Positions 1 through 11,600 of a stretch of DNA of 64,000 nucleotides are shown piece after piece. Source of the DNA: Saturnia japonica (Eukaryota; Arthropoda; Insecta; Lepidoptera; Saturniidae); the NCBI GenBank assembly GCA_033032175.1, contig CM065328.1, forward strand, positions 5,704,690 through 5,768,689. Reading direction: 5' to 3'. Position 1 is the first letter of the stretch, and every line of letters begins with the position of its first letter. The position numbers were made by a program, and so were the translations under genes. The notes under the pieces were generated by a model. It did no database searches. It had not been told where the DNA came from and saw only the letters and a program-made list of their open reading frames with translations.

Positions 1-960
1 TATTTTATATTTTTGGAACCATCGCTAATTTTTATTCTTTTTCTTATACTTGAAATGATCCACCGGTCTCGTGACCTTATTCGTAAGGTTACAAGGTGTT
101 AGAAAATACTATTAATTAATATAATTCTGATGAAAAGGTAACTACTGAATCAATCTATTTTGTAAACAGGAACCGATCATAAGATTTATTTTGATTACTT
201 TCTAACTTTTCATGTATATAATACCTTCTGATTGAATTAATGTACCTATCTGTTATTTATCGTTGTTCTATTATTATTTTTTTGTTCGAACGCACTTAAA
301 TCAATCGATTATTGATCATTATTTATTTACATAACCTTTTTAGTTTTCTCATTTACCATATTAATATTTTACATTTTTCTTAAAACTTACTTTGACATAA
401 TTGCAATCGGGCCTGGAAATATCCGTCTCCTTTCTGGCAGTGAAATACTTTAAACTTTGCAATGTCTTACGGACTTTACTTAGAGAACTATTATCATTTT
501 TTTATAATAATACAAGTAGAAAAAAAAGTGTGTGTTTTGTGTGTGTGGGTGGGTGTCAGCTTCAACGCACGACTGGAGTTTACTCCTTAAAAACGATTGT
601 CATGGAATAAATATAAAATATTAATAATAAAAATTGCGGCATCTTTTAGCATATATAATAAAGAATAAACAAAACTATAGGTACGTATATTTGAAGTAAT
701 CAAAAGAGTAAAATAATTCTTGCGTTAGTTACTAGGTGGCGCATAAATCTGACATTTACTAAGGAGTAATGACCTTTCGACAGAAAACATAAGGTTATTG
801 AGTGGACGCTTTTATAAATTTCACTCCTCATATAACTTCCATACCGAGATTCTTATATGAAAATCGATTCTTAAGCAATAAACTCAAAAAAATAATCTAA
901 TTTACATTAAAACAAAATTTTATTCGCATCTCATAAACTATTGTATAATGCATTTAAAAG
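1..960. other. AT-rich noncoding, no gene seen
   Basis: Very AT-rich DNA with scattered stops in all frames. The 69-codon frame at 401-610 opens on TTG and has no recognisable motif, so I treat it as chance. I see no repeat of a family found elsewhere in the window. Confidence 0.6.
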
Positions 961-1330
961 ATAAAGCGTACGTGAGCATTCACTGTCTCAAACGGGTTAA
1001 GGGTCCCAAATCTTCGCCCGGAGGGTCGCGATTGTCCTTTCAATAGGGCAAGCAAATAATGAGCCCTCGCGGAAAAAATACGGAGAAAAGATTGAGAAAG
1101 GTGCTCCAAATCGCTCTGAAGGGGATTCTATTAAATGAAAGAGATATTTATTTTCGAGTTGCCGGACAGAATGAGCTACCCGGAATCGTGTCAATTTGCG
1201 CCCTGTGAAAATATTGGAGGGCCCTTTAAACACGAAAGGATGGTTATAAAGCGCCAACGGGGTCTGTCTTGGCATTGTCTAATTTATTTAACGGACGTTG
1301 AGCCTTTTTCTAATTTAGTAGAAAAACATA
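961..1330. other. GC-richer island, unidentified
   Basis: This block of about 370 bases is visibly richer in G and C than its flanks. It has overlapping open frames on both strands (minus 997-1275, plus 1135-1347). Neither protein shows a motif I recognise. In AT-rich insect DNA such an island can be an old exon, a conserved noncoding element or a decayed transposon, and the sequence alone does not decide. Confidence 0.35.
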
Positions 1331-1445
1331 AATATGGCTTGTTTTGAAATAATTAAGATTTTTTTTTGTATTGTTTTAATAATTTAAAGGTATTTTTTAG
1401 CGTTTCGTCTCAATTTCTATTGACGTTAATTACGATGTAGCTCAA

Positions 1446-1580
1446 TATGTAAGTTGGTAACACGCTAAGCTTAGTGGGAAAACTGACTCAATTATTGCAG
1501 CTACCGGTACACACTTAAAGTTACTTGGTGACAAATTTTCAAGTTTAGGGTAGTAGCTTTAGCTAGAAAGCAAACAGGGA
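1446..1580 (+). repeat. Interspersed repeat, family R, truncated copy
   Basis: Contains the words 'CTTGGTGACAAATTTT' and a following 'GGGTAGTAGCT'. The same order of words recurs near 43330, 54240, 55925 and, inverted, near 58300-58390. It is a diverged copy lacking the downstream 'CATTAGAAAA' segment of the other copies. Class unknown. Confidence 0.5.
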
Positions 1581-1967
1581 GTAAACAACTCTTGAAAATA
1601 GTACCTGTGAATTCATATTTATCCATTATTACACCTTTAAAAGTAATATCAAATTATTTTTTTACCATTGTAACTTGAAAAAGGATATTTGATTCATCGT
1701 TAACAGTGAATGAAACATTCTTTTACTCTCAAGAGAATAAAAACTTTTGAAATGTAGAACAAGCACGAATTAAATAAATTATGCAAGTATTAAAAATTGC
1801 ACGTATACGTAATCGAGAAATAAAAATCAGTTATGGGTTTACTGCTATGTGTATGGTGGTCGCGATTTTTATTATCTTTCTTTAATCTTGAACTTTAGTG
1901 TTCAATATAATTTTTTTTTCTTCTAAAAACTGTGTGCCTGTATTTTTCTACTTCTTTCCGTACTTTA

Positions 1968-2013
1968 TTTCTTTCTTTCTTTGTCTCTCTCTCTTTCTTT
2001 CTTTCTTTTTAAC
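1968..2013. repeat. Pyrimidine microsatellite (CTTT/CT)n
   Basis: Runs of TTTC units interrupted by a short CT run; imperfect simple-sequence DNA. Confidence 0.85.
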
Positions 2014-2360
2014 CCGTTTCATTATCGCATATTACATTAACTGATTTCTAAGTGCGACAAACCCAAATTATCACCGCCTAAGAAATTATCTTCCAGTCAA
2101 TGGTAAAAATTAGAGCACATAACTCGTGAAAAAAAATTTAATCTAGGTCCTAGTATCCCTCGAATTAAATTCGTTATTATTTCACTTGTGTAATCTACTA
2201 TTACGTGTAAATGAAAATGAAAATCAATTCTTAGCCCTCTATAGCATGAATTATGGAGATGGATTAAAACAAAATTTTAAAGTGAAAACCTTTTATATTT
2301 GGCTTAAATAATAAGTCTTCATCAGAAAAAAATCTTTTATTATTTTAGTAATTCCTATAC

Positions 2361-2378
2361 GAAGCCATATATGGCTTC
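2361..2378. repeat. Perfect 18-bp palindrome
   Basis: GAAGCCATATATGGCTTC reads the same on both strands with no spacer. It may be the centre of a small foldback element or a homodimer binding site; nothing else identifies it. Confidence 0.7.
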
Positions 2379-2433
2379 TTAATAATTTTAGCAAAACAAC
2401 GTAAAATCCATTTAAGGCTTTGTATGCGTTTAA

Positions 2434-2803
2434 GAAAATATAATTATGCTTTGTGAAAATCTGTAAAGCAGTTTCTTTTGTGATTGTAGCTTAAATAACT
2501 TTAACATTTTTCACAGTTTGTGAAGGAACGAGATTTAGAGTAGTTCTGGTATATTTCATGCGATTTTTCCACTTAGGGATATGAGTCAAGTTATCAGAAC
2601 ACAAAGAATGCAAAGGTAGAAAATATAATTATGCTTTGTGAAAATCTGTAAAGCAGTTTCTTTTGTGATTGTAGCTTAAATAACTTTAACATTTTTCACA
2701 GTTTGTGAAGGAACGAGATTTAGAGTAGTTCTGGTATATTTCATGCGATTTTTCCACTTAGGGATATGAGTCAAGTTATCAGAACACAAAGAATGCAAAG
2801 GTA
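2434..2803 (+). repeat. Perfect 185-bp tandem duplication (2 units)
   Basis: Units 2434-2618 and 2619-2803 appear identical over their full length by eye. Perfect identity in noncoding DNA implies a very recent duplication or an assembly stutter. The unit has no open frame of note and is not seen elsewhere in the window. Confidence 0.9.
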
Positions 2804-3055
2804 GGTCTTGATACCTAGCTGGCGTTTTTCATTACTTTTTGAAGGGTTTCGGTTAATCGAGCAAGTTCCACCTCGGCTTGAGCTTGGTGTTCCCAATGAT
2901 GCTACATGGACGGACACGTTTTTTGGTAGTAGCATCTGGTGGAGTGTCGACTTGGCTTCATGACGTATTAGCTTAAGTTGTGGGCCGTGTTCCGAGGATA
3001 TTAGCTGGAAGACCACGTTTCCTAGCTTACTGGTGTTTAGAAGTACCATAAAAGC
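2804..3055 (-). other. GC-richer block with unidentified minus-strand frame
   Basis: Directly after the 185-bp tandem repeat the base composition rises. A minus-strand frame runs from 3049 to 2771, part of it inside the second tandem unit. Its codons look less AT-driven than the surroundings, but I recognise no domain. It could be a retroelement gag fragment or an old exon. Confidence 0.3.
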
Positions 3056-3060
3056 GAGAA

Positions 3061-4480
3061 GGAACCATTTCTATATAAATTTGTATCCATATATTGATTG
3101 ATATGCGATAGAGGGTTAAGAAAAAACTCCATAAATAAAAAATATACCCAGCGAAGCGGAAAAGCACCAGCTAGTAATTCATAATATTATATTTGTAACT
3201 ATTAAATTCAGTTTAAGAAGTTAAGAGGAATGCTGTTTTCATTCACAAAATTGGTAAAAGCTCACTAGCACTGTCCGATGGGGCGATAAAACTAGCAGAG
3301 CGCGTAATGTCGCATTACAATGCATTGAATGTCACGATGGGATTACACGAATGTGTGTAATGGGCCGAAGATGCGTGAGGCAATATATGGACATAGCCCT
3401 CAAAATTCTAAAACAATTAATATTAAAATGTTCCTGCACAGTTTCGAACAAATATTTCAATATATTTTTCAGACGGGTTAATTATGGGAATAAACACTGA
3501 AAATTAGATAGATGGTAGAATAGTACTGTAATAGCGTTTTTGGTGGTTGGTAATCAATGTTTGAAAGTAGCCTGTTACCGAATCTACCTGAAATTTTTCT
3601 AATGCTATAACCCCAATATATTCTAAATAAAATATCTATGGCCTTTATAAGGTATAATAACAGAAATATTAAACATTTTAAATACTTTTTTTTCGCAATT
3701 TAATCGAGTAAAATAAAAATATATAATGTACGCATGGATGGCGAAGGATGGGTATTTTATAGAAATAAAGCCGATCTAATAAAAGTATCAGTAGAAGGTT
3801 ACTCTCTATATACTTTTTTTCTGAAATGAAGTCATTTGGAAGTAGTTTTTATTAGCCTTTGTCACTGCTATCTATTCTATTTCATACTTTTTTGTCTTTT
3901 ATTTTCTATTACACGAGGCCAGTACCAACAAGTAGCAGTAGCGAAAGGTTTCTACAACAGCGAGCAATTAGCACATATAATAATAAATAAAAAATATAGA
4001 TCAGACTTCAGCACAGCAATAGGTGTGGAAAAGGATGAAAACCACTGTGTTACATACCAAAGATTTTATTATAATTGTTATTATGCGAAAACAATTTCAA
4101 CGTGCTATTTGTAGGTAAATCAATTATGGATTTTAATGACACGCCACATCCGTAAAATCTTTCTCTCTATTTATTCCGAGCGTCAAATTTTCACTGACCA
4201 ATCTCAGTACACCAATCTAATTGAGCGAATAATGTATACGTCGAAGTAGCGCCATACATATTTATTTTTAAGAATAAGTTCTAGTTAGAATACAATTATT
4301 TTCTCTTATCAATTAATTGAAATAGGAATCGAATGAAATTAAATTGGTTTATAATAATTGTAATACCACCTACGTCAATTATTATATGTGCTAATAATAT
4401 TATAAAGCTCAAGATATTGTTTGGCTATAGCATATAATATAACAATAGCTATATTTAGCTTCACGCCTTCATCCTCAGAG
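3061..4480. other. Noncoding stretch, no gene seen
   Basis: AT-rich. The 92-codon frame at 3836-4114 starts on TTG, has a hydrophobic N-terminal stretch and no family motif; I regard it as chance. A moderately GC-rich patch at 3255-3400 is unidentified. Confidence 0.5.
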
Positions 4481-4489
4481 GGGGGGCAA

Positions 4490-4630
4490 TAACCATGAAT
4501 GCCACGCAATCTAGATAGTTGTGAGCAATCACAGAAAGTGAAAGCAACGATAGGCTTACATGGGTGCGTTGGCAGCAGCGCTGTGGTTAGAAATTTAACA
4601 CAGGTGAAACCGCGGGTCATAGCCTGAGTA
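4490..4630 (+). repeat. Interspersed repeat tail
   Basis: Contains a 'GGTGCGTTGGCAG' word and ends in 'GGTGAAACCGCGGGTCATAG'. A related arrangement closes the repeat at 44500-44575 ('GGTGCGTTAGCGATG' followed by 'GAAACCGTGGAGCATAGC'). It is a 3' end of an uncharacterised interspersed family. Confidence 0.45.
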
Positions 4631-4880
4631 ATAAATAAAAAGGTATTTTTATATTGGATCGGTATAATGCGTCTATTACATGTAACGATAAGCCAGTAAG
4701 CGATTGTCCACCACATGCCCATCTAAAATCATAACAATGTGATCTGCAATTAAAACGCGAAAGCTTCGAAGTAATCGATACTGTAAAGTTGTGGTGTTTG
4801 TTTGTTCTATCAAAATAAAAAAATATTATAATATGAAATTCAAATATAAGTATATAGGGTACTTCTAATAAAAACATTTT

Positions 4881-5165
4881 TTTAGTTTTTGTCTGCCTTT
4901 TAGTTCCGGCTTTTTCCCGAAATTGTTGGACGGATTTTGACTGGACTTTTACTGGTAGTTAGCTGATGTTATAAGGCGTAACTTAAGCTACCTTTATTTT
5001 AGAAAAATAATTAGGTTTCCGCGTAAAAAAAAATTAAGCACTTCAACCGGTATTTTCATAAAAGATGTTGCGGGCGACCGCCGTGTGTGGAAGCAGAGTC
5101 ACCAAAATACCGTCACATTTTGTAGTCCGCATGAACGGAGCCGCGAGCATAGCTAGTTGGATATA
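4881..5165 (+). repeat. Interspersed repeat, family L, 5'-truncated
   Basis: The order 'TTTTTGTCTG', 'GACGGATTTTGACTGGACTT', 'GCTGATGTTATAAGG', 'TTAGGTTTCCGCG' and closing 'GCGAGCATAGCTAGT' matches the longer copies at 17781-18260 and 25272-25752. Such tails are frequent in lepidopteran genomes. It is non-coding and probably non-autonomous. Confidence 0.6.
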
Positions 5166-5755
5166 AACTGGGCTAATTTTGTTCGTATATTATGGTTAAC
5201 TTCATTTTACTTCATTGAAAGCTAAAGATTATTGTACAATTCGAATCCACGTCCTTCGAGGAGTAGTTCAGGCTCAATAGTACTAAGCAATCACCGTTTC
5301 ACATATAAATAACTTGTACATACCCATGCCAAATTTTATAGCTTTCACCCTACTCTGATTATACCACAAATTCGTGTGAGAAATTCTAATTACTACACTT
5401 CAAATATACGAATGTAATTCGGAGGAATTCTACAATAAGTAACCGTTTAGTACAGCACTTGACATTTCAATTTCGTTGGATTGCCAGTATTGTTAACAGT
5501 CTTCAAGAATGCACACAATTTACTTCAGCAGGTAACTCCTATTTATTGTCCACTAGCGCTGAGTACCGTATTTAACGTCGGCAATGTATCTCTGCCAGAT
5601 ACCGATAAAGTTAGGTTTTTATGAGTCGGTTAGAGTACTAGAGAGATTTTTCATTTATGTTTGTAAACAAGCTTAATTATAAAAAACGAAACATAAAAAC
5701 CCAACTGCAAAAAACATTTGGCAAAAAATTTTTTTTTTAAATTTTCTTTGTTTTT

Positions 5756-5930
5756 CAGATATCGTATTTAAATATTATATAGTCTATGTCACTCCCACGA
5801 TTAAGAAGAATCTAACGACACCTCGTATGCTAAAATCCGTCAAGCCGTTTATGCTACAGAGTGTGCCAAAGAAATATACATACATACAAACATCTCGAAA
5901 AACATAACCCTCCTTTTACGCCATCAGTAA
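5756..5930 (+). repeat. Left arm of large inverted repeat
   Basis: This arm, reversed, matches 6357-6949 once the MITE at 6518-6930 is removed. Shared words include 'GTCACTCCCACGATTAAGA' and 'CTCGAAAAACATA'. The arms are diverged by several substitutions and separated by about 425 bases. It is either one foldback element or two copies of one repeat facing each other. Confidence 0.8.
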
Positions 5931-6229
5931 TTAATATTATAACATAACTGAAGAACCAATTCTACGAAAATTCTTATAATAAATTTGCAAATTGGTTTTA
6001 TTTAATAATATGGTTTATTTCATTTTCGATATATTATTATCTGTACGAACTTACTGGGATATTAATTAGTTCCTAATTTACACTATTCTAAAATTCTGCA
6101 GCAATTTCAACACGTTGTTAGAGCTTCATTGTAGAAGTTTTACTTTAGGTTTTCGATCACAACTCGCACGAATTTCTTGTGAGAGTAAACGAAAAATTTC
6201 TCGTAGCGTCTCTCCACTGTATAGGTGTG

Positions 6230-6356
6230 CTTTCAGCTATCATATAACATACTAGTTAATATTTCGTGTAAATATTCTTATTAACTAATAATTTTTTTAA
6301 CTGACCGCGAATAGTTAATATGATATCGTGTAAATTTTATTAATAACTAAACATTT
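6230..6356 (+). repeat. Imperfect direct repeat between the inverted arms
   Basis: Two similar segments of about 55-60 bases follow each other. Each has 'TAGTTAATAT', then 'TCGTGTAAAT', then 'TTATTAA.A' and a T-run ending in 'CTGA'. Confidence 0.5.
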
Positions 6357-6949
6357 TTTACCTGATTACAAAAAAAGGAGGGCTATGTTTTTCGAGCGTA
6401 TGTATGTATTACATCAATTTCTTTGGCACCCTGTAGCCAAAACAACTTGATAGATTTTAGCATACAAGGTGTTGTTAGATTCGTCTTAATCGTGGGAGTG
6501 ACGTACGCTATATAATACAGTGTAAACTCTTTATAACTTTATACTTTATAACGATAAACTCCCTATAACGTTAAAGTGAGCCCAACTTGGATGGTTTGCG
6601 TTAAAACCCACATATTGAAACACTCTTTATAGCGATACGACATTCTCTATTACGAAGAAATTTGTAGGAAGACGATTCCACTACATATCTAGATATGAAT
6701 AGAATACAAAAAATAATACAAAACAAGTACTGGCACAGCAAAAAACGTCAGACAAAGTTATCAGACTATATGTGTAAACAATAATTTATAAGCATTTATT
6801 ATCTAAAGACATACATATTAAAAATTCTTGTTAATTTGGTTGTTTTTTTGTTCACTCCATATAACGACAACTCTCTATAACGACAAAAAATGGTCAGTCC
6901 CTTCAGTTTCGTTATAAAGAGTTTACACTGTATTTAAATACGAAGTCTG
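6357..6949 (-). repeat. Right arm of large inverted repeat, interrupted
   Basis: Reverse complement of 5756-5930. The arm runs to the TA at 6516-6517, is interrupted by a 413-bp MITE, and resumes at 6931 with 'TATTTAAATACGA', which also continues the left arm. The left arm therefore shows the uninterrupted state. Confidence 0.8.
6518..6930. mobile_element. pogo/Tigger-like MITE, 413 bp
   Basis: Perfect 20-bp terminal inverted repeats (CAGTGTAAACTCTTTATAAC) flanked by a TA duplication at 6516-6517 and 6931-6932. CAGTG ends and a TA target are typical of pogo/Tigger elements of the Tc1/mariner superfamily. It has no transposase frame, so it is non-autonomous. Half-copies of the same end occur at 21895 and 29415. 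Family assignment rests on the ends only. Confidence 0.85.
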
Positions 6950-7364
6950 GAAATCGAATTAAAAGAAATAGAAAAAAAAATTACGTGTGTTGTTGAACGT
7001 GTTTTTAGTTGCAGTCAGGGTAATTGTTTCCTTTTTAAGAATTTTAAATATTTTATTAAATTATGTAAAAATAATTTGACGTATTATTATCATTGATAGC
7101 TAACGTTATAATGTCGCACTTCTGTCACATGATGCGCGCGCAGCTCACAATATTACACTCTACTAAACGCGTTAAAATAAGTATAACTACAAAGGAGGGG
7201 CTCATAAATCTCCTAGGCTCAGAACTTTTTTCAATCTGGATTAACAACAACAACAGGTTATTTCGATTGAGTGATTAAAAAAATGTATAATTAAAACGAA
7301 TAACTTAGTGTATTATTACATTTAAAATAATTTAATAAATCTACTTCTGGGGATGGCACATATT

Positions 7365-7570
7365 ATGCCAATTTTACGTACATTTTTGCGACGTAAAAGA
7401 ACCTAAGGGTTAATAGTAATAATTAAAAAAACCAACGTTTACTAATTTGAGATTTACATTGCAATTTATACACTGACTTCCAAACTAGGCAGAGCCTGTA
7501 TCTTAGAAGCCAAGTTATGATTTGACAACACATTTTAACATAACCATTTCATTCAGGTGATCATGCATAG
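7365..7570 (+). repeat. Interspersed repeat shared with 52380-52460
   Basis: The stretch 'CTGACTTCCAAACTAGGCAG' followed by 'AGCCTGTATCTT' recurs on the opposite strand at about 52410-52445. Only a core of about 60-80 bases is clearly shared. Class unknown. Confidence 0.5.
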
Positions 7571-7979
7571 GGAACTACGTGTGGTATTCACATAACATAA
7601 CATTCCTACTTACTTGTAGTCCTAGAGTCAAAACCTTCAATGGTTACTATGGCAAAAAGGTGTAAAGTTATTTTCGTACGATTTTAAATCTAGATACAAT
7701 TGTAGAGGGCAGGGTGCAGTACTGGATGATATAAAGAACAACACGCGGCAATACATTAAGTGAAGTGACGTACGTACTCGTAGCTCGAAGCATTGTACTA
7801 CGGCGCTCTCAAAGTTTCCGACTGACCTGTTTGCTTGGACGTTGTGTATTACTTTGTCACAATATTGTTATTTGTACACATAAAAATAATAGATTAGCTC
7901 TTTGGGTATCAGTAGGTATCTATATATCCTTATTGATGTATTATCGAAAAAGAATTTTAGTAACCAATTGAAGATAGCT

Positions 7980-8115
7980 ATGTTTGTCCGAAAAATAATT
8001 TAATTATTTAAATAATTATTTTTTAGTATTTAATTTAATTATTAATTTAGTTAAGTTAACAATTTTTTAGTTTTTTTAATTCAATAACTTAGTTAAATAA
8101 TTAAAATTATTGGTA
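7980..8115. repeat. AT-only low-complexity tract
   Basis: Nearly pure A/T built from 'AATTATTTAA', 'TTAATTTAG' and similar words. Confidence 0.7.
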
Positions 8116-8754
8116 AATTACTTGTAAAATGAATGAATTGATTGATTATTTATTATTAGCCGTATTTAGTTCAAATAAATTTGCTACTTTAAAACAAAAA
8201 CTATTGCTACCATGTTACTTGTGTAATTCACAGGTATGCATCGCATCATTCACCAAAGTTTCATTGCAATCAAATGAGCGGTAGAAGAATAAAAACAAAT
8301 TTTATACCAGATACTTTTATTTAGGAAAATTAAGGAGAAAATTATATTTTTCTACATTTGATACTTTAATAAATATAATAAAAAATACAATTTTTGACGT
8401 AACATTACCGTTACAAGACTTCTTCATATTTTTATTTAACGGAATCTGTGTTCATCTATAATTCTGCCAGTCACGTAAATCAAATATTTTTCTAATTATT
8501 GTTGTACAGCTCTAACAAGATGGCGGCTTTCATGTTAAAACTGTCTCGAGAATTATTGTGGCACTAAAATAAATGTGCACAATAATGAAACTACATAACT
8601 AAAAATGCCACCAAAATAAAAACACGCCAAATCAAGAGATCTCGCTAAAATCTTCCATTACAAGTCGAATGCATTCCATTCAATCAATCATTCAATAAAA
8701 CCCACTCCCTCTTTTCAATTCATTCGTTCAACGTGAAACGAGAGGTTTTATCTT

Positions 8755-8875
8755 TCATCACTTAAACTTTAAGTGGAACAGTCGTGTCCAAAATTCAGAA
8801 TTTGTTAGATAAGCCCGGAGTGCTTATCTACAGGGATTAGGCTTAATCCCGCCTTTGTAGACAGCTTGTTACAGA
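8755..8875. promoter_or_regulatory. Dyad-rich block, candidate regulatory element
   Basis: Four dyads follow each other within about 100 bases. CTTAAA/TTTAAG is at 8761-8773, and CAAAATTC/GAATTTG is near 8789-8804. GATAAGC/GCTTATC is at 8808-8814 and 8822-8828; the half site fits GATA factors. GGGATTA/TAATCCC is at 8833-8839 and 8844-8850; the half site fits K50 homeodomains such as Otx or Bicoid. The last pair is framed by TCTACA/TGTAGA at 8827-8832 and 8856-8861. GC content is above the flanks. Regulatory function is inferred. Confidence 0.4.
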
Positions 8876-9654
8876 CTTTAAGCGAGTTGTAGAGGGCTTT
8901 GAATTTTTTAATGTTTAGTGAGCGTCAAATTGAGTACCTACTTATTAATAATATATGTAACAAGTTTTCCGTTTCAGGATAAATTAAAGTACATTTAACC
9001 TGAAAACGGTTAAACATATTTGGTAAGTAAATGAAATTTGTAAACAATTCAGTATTCTTATTTCTATTTTTATTTCTTTTTTAGAATCGCATTTTTTCCA
9101 TTTTATTAAAATATAAACGACGGAATGTAAATATCGGCTGCTTACTGACAAAACAAGGTAAGTAGATTTTGAATAAATGATTTTACTCAAAACAAATTAT
9201 ATTTTTGATTTTGTAATAATTATGTTATTTAACACTTTATCACTAGCTGTTACCTAGCAGTTTTACTGTAGGTTAAAACGTATAAGTTTTATTAATTCCA
9301 AAATATAACAAAATCTGCTTAGGTGATATATATATATATTATCACAGTAAAGCGATGATATATTACCTACTCCCAAAGTTTATTAGAAAATACAGAAAGA
9401 AAATGCAAAACATAGGTGAGGAATATTAAAAATTACAACATGAAAATGATAAGGGAATATAGACTATGTAAAAACACCTAACAAACCTTACAATAAGCAC
9501 AAAGTCGTCTAATAAAAGTACCAAGTGTGACACGTCTTCGGTTCATAAACATGATTGCCTCGACCGAAATCGAAGAGTCGAAACGAATGTTAAAACTTTT
9601 TATATTCCAAAAGTCAGCTTCGACTAGAGTATAGTTATACAAATAAATAATATT

Positions 9655-9786
9655 GAAGTGTCTCTTTGTAATGTCAAAACAACAGCTTTTTAACTAATGC
9701 ACATCAAAGTACATACGAAACTTATACCAAAAAACCAATTTTTAAAATTTTTGTCTGTTTTGTTATTTTGACATTAAAAACAGACA
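9655..9786. repeat. Small foldback element, family L head, about 130 bp
   Basis: The left end has 'TCTTTGTAATGTCAAAACAA' and the right end carries the reverse 'TTATTTTGACATTAAAAACA'. The same terminal word heads the repeats at 17781, 19250 and their copies in the second unit. No coding capacity. Confidence 0.65.
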
Positions 9787-10267
9787 ATTTTGTGTACTTG
9801 TAAGACTAACCTAAGTCCAATGAGATTTTGCCATTGATATCTCAGGAATCATTATATTCTGAACCCTCCATTGAACTCCCTTAGGGAATAAACTTTCATA
9901 AATCCTTTTTACTGCAACCTAAGTATTAGAAACTGTGTAAAATTTCATGGCACTAGACTCACCGGTCCAAGCTGTGATTTGTCTGTCAGTATTTAAAATG
10001 TTGTTAAAAGAAGATATTCACAAGTGATATCTCTACTTATTCACAGTTCCATAATCTAAGACCGTTCGACATAAAGCAAACTCTATGTGGAATATTTTCC
10101 GCGGGAAATATTGGAAAGTGTTTGCCTCTCGAGCCATCTGATTTGATTTACAAGTCTACCGGCGTGCTAGGTGACGGTACCTGCGTTTCAACACGAATAT
10201 AGTATTGTATACGAACGTTTCTATTTTCTGTTTTCTAACTGTACTCATTTCTTTGAATGTTAAGTAT

Positions 10268-10333
10268 GAAGGTGGATGGATACAGTAATAGAAGAAGACC
10301 GAAGAAGGTATGGGGTCAGTCAACTAAGATTTG
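10268..10333 (+). pseudogene. Short LINE ORF remnant
   Basis: The plus frame reads a basic 'RRRPKKVW' segment. This resembles the basic stretch before the C-terminus of insect endonuclease/reverse-transcriptase LINE proteins. It is about 20 codons long and ends in a stop. Weak on its own; the fragment at 10990-11100 supports it. Confidence 0.35.
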
Positions 10334-10995
10334 GAGAGGTTAGATAACGTTTTTTCGATAGGATTATCGTGCTACCGTCTTGGGCCACATCGTCTCTTAA
10401 GATATCAACTGTAATCCTATACCTAAAGATAAAAAAATGATATTATATATATTTTACTTTTCGTTTATTCTGATCAAAGGCCGGCCATATAAGGGCACTG
10501 TCGCGGTCGTACGAGTGCAGGCAACAGAATGGTAGCTACTTACGGCGAAAAAAACCGTCTACGTGTTTTAAGACAAAATACTTGAAGGTAACTCAGTACA
10601 CGAATGTTTCCCGGGACACAAAATAAGTGTTTTTTTTGTAAAAGTGTTTTGCCTTATTGTTATTCTGTATTACACATGGTAAACTAGATCATGCCGTTTT
10701 GTGTTATATTTAAAATTAACAGAAAATGACAATTAAAATTTCATTTATAATTAAAGTTTACAAGTTAATGTGGTCTTCTGAAAGGAATGTTTTTTTATGG
10801 AACGGGTATTTTGCACCCTAATGTACCAAGTAATTTCATAGAAACAAGTTATTTTTTAATTAATTAAATTTTCCATTGTCCTTAATAATCTTATATACAA
10901 GTTTAATATTACTTTTGTGTTTAACTATGATCGACTGGTAAATTTTTGTAATAATAATTATATCAAGAACAGCAATGTGTGGGTAAAATAGTGAC

Positions 10996-11103
10996 CAATG
11001 GATGGATTGTGTGAAGAATGATATGCGTATAAAAGGATTGAATAGTAAGAAGATGATAAAGGGGAGAGAAATATGAAAACATGTTGTGCCGACCTTATTT
11101 AGG
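10996..11103 (+). pseudogene. LINE ORF2 C-terminal remnant
   Basis: Translated on the plus strand this gives a 'WMDCVKNDMR' segment, a run of basic codons, one internal TGA where a Trp codon is expected, and then 'KTCCADLI' before a stop. These motifs mark the extreme C-terminus of insect endonuclease/reverse-transcriptase proteins of non-LTR retrotransposons. No catalytic domain remains. Clade not assigned. Confidence 0.6.
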
Positions 11104-11239
11104 GGGAATAAAATTTAGAAAAAGAAGTTAGGGTGTATAATTAAAAAATGTCGTAAACTGTCAAGGATTGTCAATTTTTATAATGCATTAGTGAAAATAT
11201 TACTTTAAAAACTTTTTAAAAGCAACATTTTATTCATTA

Positions 11240-11600
11240 TTTTTAACACGTAAGAGATTTATTTAGTTTATATTCCCATTTCCCTTCTTTTATTTGCGCT
11301 ACAAGCTTTTAAAATTATTGCAATGTTAAATAAAAGCATGTATTTAAACCATTTATATACTTATATATTTACTTACCATTTATATATTTATATATTTACC
11401 ATTTTATAATGGGACTGGCATGTCCTTAGGGACAAAAGCCCCTAAAAAAATTTGAGATAAAAAAAAAAAAAACCATTTTTTATTTGATATTTTTATCGCA
11501 TTTTCTAGCAAACTCTTTTTTTTCTAACACCCATATCATGAGAGTGCATAAAATATAACTGATCCACCATCTTTGGGAGTATGCCATATTGTATTTGGAA
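11240..11600 (+). repeat. Interspersed repeat related to the GGGGCCCTAT element
   Basis: The words 'GTAAGAGATTTA', 'TATTCCCATTTCCC' and 'TATAACTGATCCACCATCT' recur in the same order at 16100-16200 and 22620-22700. At 11340-11410 there is also a 'TTATATATTTA' stutter. Class unknown. Confidence 0.6.

Noticed and set aside
3836..4114. Secreted or membrane protein frame
   Set aside because: It starts on TTG, has a hydrophobic run of the kind expected in AT-rich DNA, no motif and no ATG in the frame.
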